Source of the DNA: Haliclona indistincta | Taxonomy: Eukaryota; Porifera; Demospongiae; Haplosclerida; Chalinidae | Direction: 5' to 3' | Length of the DNA: 64,000 nt | Assembly (NCBI GenBank): GCA_964017065.1 | Contig: OZ024790.1 | Span: 9,306,887 to 9,370,886 of the forward strand | Shown here: one piece after another, positions 10,701 through 19,600 of the stretch | Numbering within the stretch: the first letter of the stretch is position 1 | Layout of the letters: each line of letters starts with the position of its first letter | Notes under the pieces: generated by a model | What the model was told of the DNA's origin: nothing | The model's input: the letters and a program-made list of their open reading frames with translations, nothing else | Databases searched by the model: none | Translations under genes and position numbers: made by a program

Positions 10701-13259
10701 GCAAGAGTGATTTGGCGATAGGCTTCTCCACTGTGAGACAGGCGAAACTATTGGTATCGGAAGTTGTATGCTCCTTGGAAGGATAAGCTCCCACTTGTGT
10801 GCACTGTGTCGGGTCTGTAAGCAAAAACTTTACACTGTGGTACTATAGTTGAAGTTGCAACTACAATTTAGTTCTAAGAACTATTGAACCAGGATGCTTG
10901 TGTTAAAACACTGTCCACTACGGTGGCTCTAAAGGTCGCCTCTCGCGACTCACGAACGTTCTCTCGTCCATTCCTCAGCATCTATATCTATCTAGCTAGC
11001 TAGCTCTCTATTCGTATTTTCACGGAGTTACTTCCTTTTTAAGAACTGCTCCATGTTAGTGAGTGAGTGCTGCAAAATTGGTAATGCTGCAATTGAGAAT
11101 AAGCCAGTTGAGGATTGATATCCATAAATAAGCGGTGAATCTTAATTATTATAGTTCTTGCTTCCAGTGAAGCGGTATTCATGCAACCTCATAGACTATC
11201 ACCTCAAACAAATAATTCTTCATGTTAAGTACTCATCTCATTCTGCGTTCTATGACAATGCTATACATGTATACAGATGAACGGACTCAAGACTGGTGAT
11301 GAGATTAGGACAATTGAATCCTGGGACCTGTTTTCATTTGCATACCAAATCGCATCAGGAATGGTAAAGATCAGATTTAAAATTAATAGGATCATGTCAG
11401 GAGCCCATAAGAGGAAGGAGCGTTCAGCCGCGATTTAGCCAAATGTAAACTCCGCTGAGTGCAGCGCATGGCGCGTTGTTGCTGACGTTTTGCTGTTTAC
11501 AGCACATGCATGTGACCTACAGATGTCCTGTATGTGTTGTTGCCAAGCAACACAGGTGGGCCACAGCCTACTTGTAAAAGGCATAGACGAGTTTACATAT
11601 GACGTTGACATGCCGGCTCCTGCATGCAAAAAAACTTCCATATAGGGAAGTTTTTTGGACACGCAAGGCGGCGGAGTTTATGTTTGGCTATTACTACACA
11701 GCAATTGGAGTTGAACGCTCCTTCCTCTTATGGGCTCCTGATCATGTTAATTAGTGATTGTAACTTCACATTTTTGCAGACTGCATATTGCCCACTAGTG
11801 TGAATGATATTATTTCCAATCTCAATTTCGCAATCAAGTACTGTAGAATTTCGTCATGTAAATTTGTTCAGATGATCGTGTATGCCATATGGAAGTTGCA
11901 CAAAATTTTGTACCTGCGAAAAAATTAGTGCTGCAACGAGTGCTGTTTACACATCACCGAATACTCTATTCACTAAACCAGCGAGTAACCGAATAATCAA
12001 TACGAAAGGCACTCAATCAACATTTTGATGGTTCTTGGTCAAATCTACTCTCAGTTACTTCACACAGCATGTGTATGACACGTGTGGCTGGCCGTATGTA
12101 ACACTTTTCTAGTGCACATATGAATTGATACTCACGAGTAGGTTTCCACTAACCGATTGGCATGGTATTAAACGAGTATCCGAGTACTCGTTGCAGCACT
12201 AGAAAAAAATGTCAAGCAAGAAAATTTCTACATCTGTGATATCTTTGCAACCACATTTTCTTTTCTATAGGAATACCTTGCCAGTCTCAGCGTGGTCCAT
12301 CGTGATCTTGCGTGCAGGAACATTCTGATTGGACACAAAAAAATTCTCAAGATCACTGACTTTGGCATGTCTCGAATGCTAAACAATCACGGAGCATACG
12401 TCAAGACTCAGACAGCTCGGCTGCCACTCAAGTGGATGGCTATCGAGTCTATTCTCAACAGAGAATTTACGACTGCTTCTGATGTTTGGGCATTTGGTGT
12501 CACTCTGTGGGAGATTTGCACACTAGGTAAAGCTGCTATCACTAACAGCAAAAATTTAGTCCTGCTAACACTGTAACTAAATCACTATAAAAGTTGGAAA
12601 ATCGATTACTCTTCTTTTTATATATAGGTGGATTTCCCTATGCTATTATTGACAATGATGACCTAGTGACGTTGCTGAGACAAGGCCATCGACTGGATAA
12701 GCCTGACAGCTGCCCAACTGAAATGCAAGTTAAAAGTTTTTGAAAGTTGTCGATAAAGTATTACTTGTTCTGCAGGTACGAAGTGATGTTGAGATGTTGG
12801 GCGGAGTACCCTAAGGACAGACCTTCATTTGTGGAGCTTCATAAAATCTTTGACAAGATGCTGTCTAAACAGAAGGATGCGCCTCTGTATGTCGAGCTAT
12901 GCGAACAAGACCAACAGTCAAGCAGCACTCAAGCTGCTATGGTGAGCATCCCAGCTACTTGCAGCGTCCCTTCACTCGTAGAGCTGACGTCACAAAGAAG
13001 CGTCGCCACCATTGGGAGTGGGGTTGAAGGCGACATGGAGCAACTCAAAGGTGCCATGAATCCGTGCATGACTAGTCCCACTCAAGCCGTCAGTCATGAG
13101 CATCTCCGTCCCTCATACCTTGGTCTACCCAGGCAGTCATATGAAGCCGTTCACCCTCTCACCTCACCCTCTCAGTACAGCCCCAACACCGGGGCCATCC
13201 GTCTGACAGAATTATTCAAAAATCAGCCAAGAAGTGTCAGCAACAGCCATATTTCCTAA
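1582..13259 (+). CDS. Receptor tyrosine kinase with fibronectin-III ectodomain (5' end outside window)
   Basis: Single-pass plasma-membrane receptor tyrosine kinase, expected to phosphorylate partner tyrosines after ligand binding. Exons: 1582-1661, 1876-2119, 6933-7210, 7691-7934, 9913-10103, 11277-11363, 12271-12526, 12628-12724, 12776-13259; all phases agree. Exons 1-2 encode one FN3 domain (NGIITGYTIRYW, then EIAANTSVGMGPYSE). Exon 3 encodes a Ser/Thr-rich stalk with an 87-bp direct duplication, then a membrane helix (IIIVSVSTVFGALLLLAV...) and a basic KRRR stop-transfer. The kinase has the glycine loop LGEGEFGEV (7826-7852), VAVK lysine (7922-7924), alpha-C glutamate in DFLKEI, HRDLACRN (12298-12321), DFG (12358-12366) and LPLKWMAIES. 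HRDLACRN is the tyrosine-kinase form of the loop. The tail carries tyrosines in YVEL and YLGL contexts, possible SH2 docking sites. The intron after 12724 appears to be GC-AG. The subfamily cannot be assigned because the ectodomain is incomplete. Confidence 0.9.
1697..1746. repeat. (AC)n microsatellite
   Basis: About 25 uninterrupted AC dinucleotides in the short intron between the two FN3 exons of the kinase gene. It produces artefactual Thr-His or Cys-Val reading frames. Confidence 0.95.
2381..3619 (+). mobile_element. Composite fold-back element, family A copy 2
   Basis: Same layout as the copy at 207-1306: GGGAGGCACGGTAGTG terminal hairpin (here with one mismatch), AAGATGGCGGC motif near 2432, a long arm, then a fold-back with arms at about 3210-3360 and 3470-3619 ending in TTTTTATTTTCTTG. 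It lies in the large intron 2120-6932 of the kinase gene. Confidence 0.75.
3620..4152. other. Intronic stretch without recognised gene
   Basis: Part of the kinase intron. A segment near 3669 (AGTGGCGGATCCAGAGGGGG) resembles ends of widespread short inverted-repeat transposons, and the two cyclase flanks near 50940 and 54600 contain the complementary type of end (TACGCCACTG). No partner end was found here. I see no coding exon in this stretch. Confidence 0.4.
4153..5583 (-). mobile_element. Inverted-repeat element carrying a THAP-domain gene
   Basis: The ends carry an interrupted inverted repeat: GCCTCGTACCCAGGC plus AGCCTGG on the left (about 4153-4188), and CCAGGC plus GCCTGGGTATGAGGC on the right (about 5544-5582). 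Between them is a THAP-type reading frame on the minus strand. THAP DNA-binding domains are found in P-element and Kolobok transposases and in accessory proteins. No transposase catalytic domain is visible, so this looks like a decayed or non-autonomous copy inside the kinase intron. Confidence 0.5.
4540..5070 (-). pseudogene. THAP-domain protein with in-frame TGA at codon 31
   Basis: Reading from the ATG at 5068-5070 gives MGKCCVAVGC, then FYRFPRDEA, a TGA (4978-4980), then RNAWAAAVKRKDW, ICSEHF and AYIPTVF. This order of Cys-Cys, FPRD, Trp, Cys-x2-His and Pro is the C2CH zinc-binding signature of a THAP domain. It is followed by a charged, probably coiled-coil region ending at 4540. The frame is continuous for 177 codons apart from the TGA, which stands where an arginine (CGA) is expected, a CpG-type transition. 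The codons downstream look conserved, so the break may be recent. It is most likely part of the surrounding transposon rather than a host gene. Confidence 0.7.
5690..6760. mobile_element. Pair of tRNA-like repeat modules in head-to-head inverted arrangement
   Basis: Two modules diverge from about 6170-6300, where ACAAGCCTTTATAGTGATTC occurs in inverted orientation. Each has a tRNA-like head (minus-strand copy near 6060-6130; plus-strand copy near 6325-6400 with GGTGGCTCAACGG as A-box-like and GGGTTCGATACTC as B-box-like sequence). Each is then followed by tandem ~53-bp repeats containing GGGCCGAAGGCCC. The plus-strand module is bracketed by AGGCGGCATTCCTCCTGTAC-type inverted repeats (about 6191-6225 and 6695-6755). 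(CCCTAAA)2 at 5762-5780 is the outer end of one module. It looks like a tRNA-derived SINE-like core inside an inverted-repeat transposon; function unknown. Confidence 0.55.
7302..7483. mobile_element. GTTGC-rich palindromic MITE
   Basis: The ends GATACGCTACGCAACTTTG and CAAAGTTGCCTAGTGTATC form a terminal inverted repeat. The interior is built of many GTTGC/GCAAC pentamers in both orientations and folds on itself repeatedly. It lies in the intron between the transmembrane exon and the first kinase exon. Confidence 0.6.
7956..9756 (-). mobile_element. Composite fold-back element, family A copy 3 (with insertion)
   Basis: Minus-strand copy: the fold-back lies at 7956-8360, then the arm runs to the terminal hairpin remnant GTGCCTCCCTAATAG near 9743. 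The complementary YY1-like GCCGCCATCTT is near 9700. A second element (8933-9499) has landed in the arm. This insertion begins only ~20 bp after the splice donor at 7935 of the kinase gene, which has a weak GTTGGT sequence. Confidence 0.7.
8933..9499 (+). mobile_element. Inverted-repeat element carrying a tRNA-like module
   Basis: The ~65-bp terminal inverted repeats begin TGTGTCTATTGACACCAATT and contain AACGGCCACCAAAA. Inside is a tRNA-like head (TGGCTCAGCGGTATAGTA near 9057 and GGGTTCGATTCTC near 9092), followed by four ~53-bp units with GGGCCGAAGGCCCGGGTTA (about 9180-9390). The same core occurs twice at 5690-6760 with different outer repeats. It is inserted into the arm of the family A copy, within its GAAAGAAAG tract. 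Confidence 0.65.
10185..10460. mobile_element. Short element related to family A ends
   Basis: The right side has GCCGCCATCTTGTTTTCCGC followed by CCAACCCTAAAT and a terminal hairpin ACCACGACTACCGCGTGGC, the same order seen at family A ends. The left side has the complementary ATTTAGGGTTGG. It lies in the kinase intron 10104-11276. The remainder of that intron to 11276 shows nothing I recognise. Confidence 0.4.
11393..11745. mobile_element. MITE family B copy 1
   Basis: Terminal inverted repeat GGAGCCCATAAGAGGAAGGA / TCCTTCCTCTTATGGGCTCC extending into GCGTTCA. A sister copy with matching ends and similar interior (AACTTCC...GGAAGTTTTT) sits at 25019-25357. It is located in the kinase intron 11364-12270. 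Confidence 0.7.
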
Positions 13260-13394
13260 AGCACACGAAAAAGACTAACAACTCCGCTGAAATGAAAATT
13301 TTTATACATTGCATGCTTTATCATTTTTATTGTTGATGCTGTAGAGACAAATGAATATACAACCAACTAAATAATTATTATGTGAAAGAGATCA

Positions 13395-16300
13395 TTATTT
13401 TGGTTTCCATGTGCCTGGTTGAAATGTCTTTCCCGTGCTGGTTGGGTCATCTGTAGGGTCTGAAGCGCCTGTGTACGACGGTGCAGCAGCGTGCTCAGTA
13501 GCTGATGATGAACAAGACGATAAAATGTCATCATAACAGATACAAAACAGTACCTTTAGTCCCAGTAGAAGAATCTTTTAGCAATAATCGATCTGTATGC
13601 AAGAGAGAATGGTGATAACAACATAATATAAGAGCCCGTCCACTAGCGAAGATGCTTGTGACCTATTCAGCCCATTCATAATCATATTGAAGTATGGAAA
13701 TGAGTGCTAAACAACGCATTATAACAATATCAATTTTTCCGCCGGTGTTTCACATTTAGATTTCGGCCCATAAAAAAATGAACACCTTACAGAAAAGGTT
13801 TTGTCATTATTGTCTGGATTAGTGAGACTCCTCTGTAATATCACTTATACCATACTAAGACTATTCTGACCAATCAGATTGCGCTATTTGAGGGATATAA
13901 CGGGTCGTATTTCCCTCCGCGTCACGTGCCCAAGATCAGATCAGAACAGTCTTTAGCATGGTACAAGTAAGTTATATCACATGTTGGCGGGACGTACGCC
14001 CCGTTATATCCCTCGGGTAAGGGCTAGCGCTCTCGTGAAGTCTCGGAAGCTTCACCCTCGGTGCTTCCGAGACTTCACTTAAGTGCGCCCTTTCCCGAGG
14101 GATATAACGGGTCATATATCCTGCTAACGCAGGATATAACCTACACATATACACAGTGTTTCAAGGTTAGATATACAGTGACCACAATAATTATTACCTT
14201 TTTCTTCAAGTCTTTGTAGCTGCAGATAATAAAAAATAATATTTTTATTTATTTTTTAAACGCAAGACAACAATACCTCCTCTTGTGCTGCGATATCTTT
14301 TACCCGTTTCTGTATGACTTGCTTTTGCAGTACGTTTCTTTCCAATTCCTTAAAACGAACACATAATCCTCATCTTGTTAGAGACAACAGTTTTAATTAT
14401 TACCTCTAATGAAGGGGGCGTGTTTCGGAGTCCTCTTAACCATCCTGCAATAGACACAAGGAACACACAAAGGTAACAAATCAAACGTAGGCTACTGCGT
14501 CACACCTTTAATCGGAACATAAAAAATAATATGCAAATCTAGTTATGCTGAAACCAATGTGTTTACCACATGTTGACGATTGCCAAAAATTAGTGGAGTG
14601 GTGCTAATTTGAACAACTGAGTGACCTTACATAATTTCTCTTAACCACTTTTTAACCAGTTGGAACACGTTGGAATAAAACAATTGGAAAATGTTAAAAG
14701 TTGTCAGAAAGACAACATGAACCAATCAGAACTTGTCAGTATTTCAGACTACTTGCGATAATCTTACAGGATCTTGTCAGTATTTCAGACTTATTGCGTC
14801 TGATAATCTTACAGGATCTTGTCAGTATTTCAGACTTATTGCGTCTGATAATCTTACAGGATCTTGTCAGTATTTCAGACTACTTGTGTCTGATAATCTT
14901 ACAGGATCTTGTCAGTATTTCAGACTACTTGTGTCTGATAATCTTACAGGATCTTGTCAGTATTTCAGACTTATTGCGTCTGATAATCTTACAGGAACTT
15001 GTCAGTATTTCAGACTACTTGTGTCTGATAATCTTACAGGATCTTGTCAGTATTTCAGACTACTTGCGTCTGATAATCTTACAGGAACTTGTCAGTATTT
15101 CAGACTATTTGTGTCTGATAATCTTACAGGATCTTGTCAGTATTTCAGACTACTGCGTCTGATAATCTTACAGGATCTTGTCAGTATTTCAGACTACTTG
15201 CGTCTGATAATCTTACAGGATCTTGTCAGTATTTCAGACTACTTGTGTCTGATAATCTTACAGGATCTTGTCAGTATTTCAGACTACTTGTGTCTGATAA
15301 TCTTACAGGAACTTGTCAGTATTTCAGACTTCTTGCGTCTGATAATCGAGGATCAAATCAACATTTTCAAGCCAAGATGTTCTATTTCCCGACTCATGTT
15401 GCCTCTCTTCAGTGTTGAATAAACTGGATACGGCCGACACCGGTTGTGCACAGCAAAACTTGATTTTTGCACAATATTTGCATTGTAATGAAAAACATTG
15501 GTCAACCACAAAGTACTTCAGCCCCGCCCATCACATTCATGACTTCCTAGCACCCTTACATTCTCCATTGAAGGGTTTGGGGGACGAGAGTCAGTTCAAT
15601 GATGCAAAACTCGACAACTGGTTAAATTATGATAGAACCCTATGTGTGAGCCATAAGTGATCGGGCATTTAGTATCCTCTGGTACACAAACCATACAGTG
15701 GAACCCCTCTTAGAGGACACCCCTCATCCCTCTATAATGGACACTTACTGAATCCCAAATATAACCCACATAATGTATAATAAACCACTGACCAGAGGAC
15801 ACCCTCTCTATAATGGACACTTACTGAATCCCAAATATAACCTACATAATGTATAATAAACCACTGACCAGAGGACACCCTCTCTATAATGGACACTTAC
15901 TGAATCCCAAATATAACCTACATAATGTATAATAAACCACTGACCAGAGGACACCCTCTCTATAATGGACACTTACTGAATCCCAAATATAACCTACATA
16001 ATGTATAATAAACCACTGACCAGAGGACACCCTCTCTATAATGGACACTTACTGAATCCCAAATATAACCCACATAATGTATAATAAACCCTGACCAGAG
16101 GACACCCTCTCTATAATGGACACTTACTGAATCCCAAATATAACCCACATAATGTATAATAACCCCTGACCAGAGGACACCCTCTCTATATTGGACAATT
16201 TGTTGGTCTCAATGGTGTCCGCCTTAGAGAGGTTCCACTGTATCCTTCAATGCATGTGTGCAGTAGGACAATCCTTTATTATGGACAGTGTGCACTTACT

Positions 16301-16572
16301 CTGCCATTCTACTGGTATGAATTCTTCTGAATACTGCTCAGGACTATCCACTCCCAGCAAATCCACAGTTCTACGTGATCTACGACCTAGATTGTACATC
16401 ATAAAAATCCATAAAATAACACAATAATTTTTAGCATGTAGCTGTCATTCTACTTCATCGTTCTACCTGGAGTCAATGCTTCAGCCTCGTAGTATTTGTT
16501 GCCAGCAAGATCCAGCCCAATGAGTTTCCTCGGGTGAGCAATACGAAAGAACCTGCGTAACCAGGCAGCCAT
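13395..16572 (-). CDS. NDUFAF2: NDUFAF2 (mimitin), mitochondrial complex I assembly factor
   Basis: Mitochondrial chaperone for late assembly of NADH:ubiquinone oxidoreductase, related to the NDUFA12 subunit. Exons on the minus strand: 16467-16572, 16300-16386, 14404-14444, 14277-14348, 14198-14219, 13554-13592, 13395-13501. Together they give 157 residues with consistent phases; human NDUFAF2 has about 169. Diagnostic matches to the human protein are GNKYYE early on, EWQRWLRGLRNTPPSLEE (human EWEAWIRRTRKTPPTMEE), a charged helical middle, and the C-terminal STGKTFQPGTW (human STGKTFQPGSW). One exon is only 22 nt. The start MAAWLRRFF is amphipathic and basic, fitting mitochondrial targeting. 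The gene converges on the kinase (135 bp apart) and is divergent from the GT64 gene, whose first ATG is 13 bp away. Confidence 0.9.
13999..14112. repeat. Long perfect-stem palindrome
   Basis: CCCGTTATATCCCTCGGG pairs with CCCGAGGGATATAACGGG. A second stem inside pairs GAAGTCTCGGAAGC with GCTTCCGAGACTTC. Related sequence (GAGGGATATAACGGG) also occurs at 13892-13906. It lies in the third-to-last region of NDUFAF2 intron sequence, between its 39-nt and 22-nt exons, and is probably the core of a MITE. Confidence 0.6.
14733..15346 (+). repeat. 45-bp minisatellite, about 14 copies
   Basis: The unit is GATAATCTTACAGGATCTTG followed by TCAGTATTTCAGACTACTTGCGTCT. Copies differ by a few substitutions, and one unit near 15153 lacks a base. 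Because 45 is divisible by three, it produces long open frames on the plus strand, but the minus-strand gene has this as an intron (NDUFAF2 intron 14445-16299). No spacers, so not CRISPR. Confidence 0.9.
15696..16240. mobile_element. CAGTGGAACC-type MITE with internal 76-bp tandem repeats
   Basis: Ends CAGTGGAACCCCTCTTAGAG and its approximate complement CCTTAGAGAGGTTCCACTG are flanked by TA on both sides (15694-15695, 16241-16242), as in Tc1/mariner/pogo-type insertions. The interior is expanded to about five to six copies of a 76-bp unit containing ACCCTCTCTATAATGGACAC. Shorter relatives without the expansion occur at 32280-32382 and 41444-41605. Confidence 0.75.
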
Positions 16573-16621
16573 TTGCACACGAGGGTTGGGGGTGTGGCTG
16601 AAATTTAATGGGCGTGTCATC
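16573..16621. promoter_or_regulatory. Putative bidirectional promoter, NDUFAF2 / GT64 gene 1
   Basis: The NDUFAF2 start codon (16570-16572, minus) and the first ATG of the GT64 frame (16586, plus) are 13 bp apart, and later in-frame ATGs lie at 16622 and 16664. Regulatory sequence must therefore overlap transcribed or coding DNA of at least one gene. No TATA box is apparent. Inference from gene arrangement only. Confidence 0.5.
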
Positions 16622-19600
16622 ATGTCTACGGATACCGCTCTTCTGCAGTGGGTCGTTCAGAATATGCCCTCTTTCAAGGCAATGAGCTTCAGAATACCTA
16701 GACCGAGAACCATGGTGATACTGGTGTGCGTAACACTGCTGATAGTAGTCTGGGGGACGCGCCGACAGATCGGACGACACCAGCCACGTCCAGAAGGTAC
16801 GACGACACGTGTAAAACAGCAAACAGGTCTACTACCGGACTACGAAGCAGCTGACATGAAATCAATACACCAGCCGGTGTCTCCACAGAACACTAGACGC
16901 AGATCGACCAGAATACGAAACACGAACTCGAGCAGGAATCCTTCGCTAGACGATTTCTATTACCTGCGCCCTGTGAAGGTAAAAACTGGGACTGCTTATC
17001 GAGCCAAAGAAGTCTTCCCATCGACATTAGACAGCAAGGAGAAATTTACAATGATCATGCAGACCTATAACAGAACAGATCTTTTATTAAAACTTTTAAA
17101 CCATTATAACGGTGTCAGACACTTGGACAGAATAATAATCGTGTGGAACAACCTCAATGCTACACCACCGGTCAAGTTCTGGGACTCGCTCAAGCCGCAT
17201 GCTGTAGAGGTGCTGTTCCTGGTGCAGAAGAAGAATTTGATGAGGAATCGGCTGAAGGCTTTTCCCGAAATCAGAACAGAAGGTTTGTAGGAAATTGTGG
17301 TTAAAGTTCAGTAAAGTATAAATACAAATTACCATACTGGTGCGCTATTGGGTTGCACTTAGATTCCCACAGCAAGGAAATATGCACTGTTATGTGAGAC
17401 TCACCTAATGAAAAGCGCTTTTTTCAATACAAGTGCAGGAATATTGAAAGCTGCAGGAAGATATGCATTTAACAAACGATGTGCGCTTATAAGCGGGTCC
17501 ACTAACTGTCTTGTTATGTATTGCATGTGTTGAGTGCGAATGCTCAATGCCTAACAATGGATATTTCAATAGGTGTATCATAGCAATGGCTAATACTACA
17601 GTATCAATTGATTATTTTTAGACAAAAGAAGGCGTTCTTATTTCCTTTTACATAATAAGGCTTTTGTGTTTGCTAGCGACTCTCCATTTCATGAGCTTGC
17701 TGTGCTAAGCTTGTTATTTACCGTCTAATTCATTCTGCTTTTGCAAATCTCTTGTGCTAATTGACAGTATTGAATACCATTGATATGTGGTTGGTATGCA
17801 AATAAACAGTTATCATCTTCAGTGAAACCTGGGTTGCACGGGGATGAAGCACGCATAAAAAAAGACTTAGAGGCAAAACAATGCTGGTATTGACAGTATT
17901 GAATATCGTTGATAGGTGGTTGGTATGCCAGTTATCATCTTCAGTAAAACCAGGGTTGCACGGGGACGAAGCACGCATAAAAAAGACTGAGAGGCAAAAC
18001 AATGCTGGTATTGTGTGGTATGAGTAGTAGGCGATCTCCCTACCCTCTAATGGTTGTTTGAGTACAATGGGACCTCTCTAATCCGGACACCATTGAGACT
18101 TAGAATTTTGTCCTGATTACCGGGATGTCCTCTTTTTAGGGGTCAGAATATGCAGTCGTCATCAATTGGCGCCCACATTTGGTGACCTTTAAAACGGGGG
18201 TGTCCGCAATTCAGAGGACCGGATTAGCGGTGGTGGGGGTTCCACTGTACTCTGTTTGCAGTTTATAAACCCTCGTGTACTAGCTGTACTGTTACATTTA
18301 TCTTGTGTGTCACAGCTGTGCTGATAATGGACGATGACATCATGACATCTGGTCAAGACATTCAGTTTGGTTTCAGAGTCTGGAAGGTGAACAACTTCAT
18401 GTTATTACATAGTACGTCATCTTTCACCAATCAAATTGCTCTATTCGAGGGCATTAATGTAGGTTATTGACTGCGCGTAGCGTCTTCTATAGCTTTATGT
18501 GATTCATGTGAACGACTTTATGTGATTCGTACAAATGCTTTACCTGTCTTATTCAGTTGACGCTGCTGTACCTAACCGTGTCAAAATGTCTGATAGTATG
18601 AATACTAACCGAATTGTGCTACAACTGAATTCAAGCATTGCACCCCAACCTTGCCCTAACCATATAGATATGAAATCAGAAAGAGCAACAAAAGGGTTCG
18701 TATCTTGCCCAACATAGCTGGTGAAAGCTATGTATGCAGTAGTGGTAGTGATCAAGAAGATGGTGATTTATCACAGTGGAACATTCTGACATTTGATGTC
18801 TTAGAGATGTTGAAGGAGAGCCATCACTAATAAGACACGTTGTACCCAGCTTGAAGCTTGAAGCCTCAACAACCCACTGTCATGATATATACTCAAGTTA
18901 CAACGATACTGAGTGACGACATTTTCAAGGATGAGAGTATTCCTAGACCAGTTCGGCTATCCAGTCATCCTCGTTCAATCTCGCTCTCCTCGGCCTCTGA
19001 TTTTCTGATTTTGTTTGTGGTGCTATAGATGCGCTGTATGTGGCACGGTTTAGCTCGGTAGTCTAAACAGGATATTAATCCTAGCCTCGTCTCTCATTGT
19101 GTGCTCTAGAATTATTGTGTGTAATGAGAAGCTGATCATGTCTAGGAGCGTACAATGACTATTTTGCCGCTCGACATAATTATTATTAAACTTAACAGTT
19201 TTATGAGTAGTGTTGCTGGATTTATTCTCTGTTATCCTTGCAATAACATGTTTTAAGAGAGGTAGAAAATCTGTTTTGATACACTCTTGATTTGTGCTTG
19301 TTTTCAATACTCTTTCAGATCTTTTCTTTTCTTGCAGCAATTCCGCAATCGTATTGTCGGCTGGTATCCTCGCAAGCACATCAAGTCACCCGATGGTATC
19401 TTCACGTACGGATCATTTGAACTTGACTCAGAGACAATTCTCGGCAGTTATGCGTACTCCATGGTCTTGATAGGAGCTGCATTCATTCACAGAGGGTATC
19501 TTGAGCTGTTCAATTCTCCGCTTGTTCCAAGCGCGGTTCACAAGATGATCGACAAGTTTCAGAACTGTGACGATCTAGCGATGAATGTGGTGATCTCTGA

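Noticed and set aside
14733..15346. Possible CRISPR-like array
   Set aside because: Units are contiguous without unique spacers, and the genome is eukaryotic.
14733..15422. Open frame of 229 codons with repeating peptide on the plus strand
   Set aside because: It is a translation of a 45-bp minisatellite; three overlapping frames are equally open and it lies in an intron of NDUFAF2 on the other strand.
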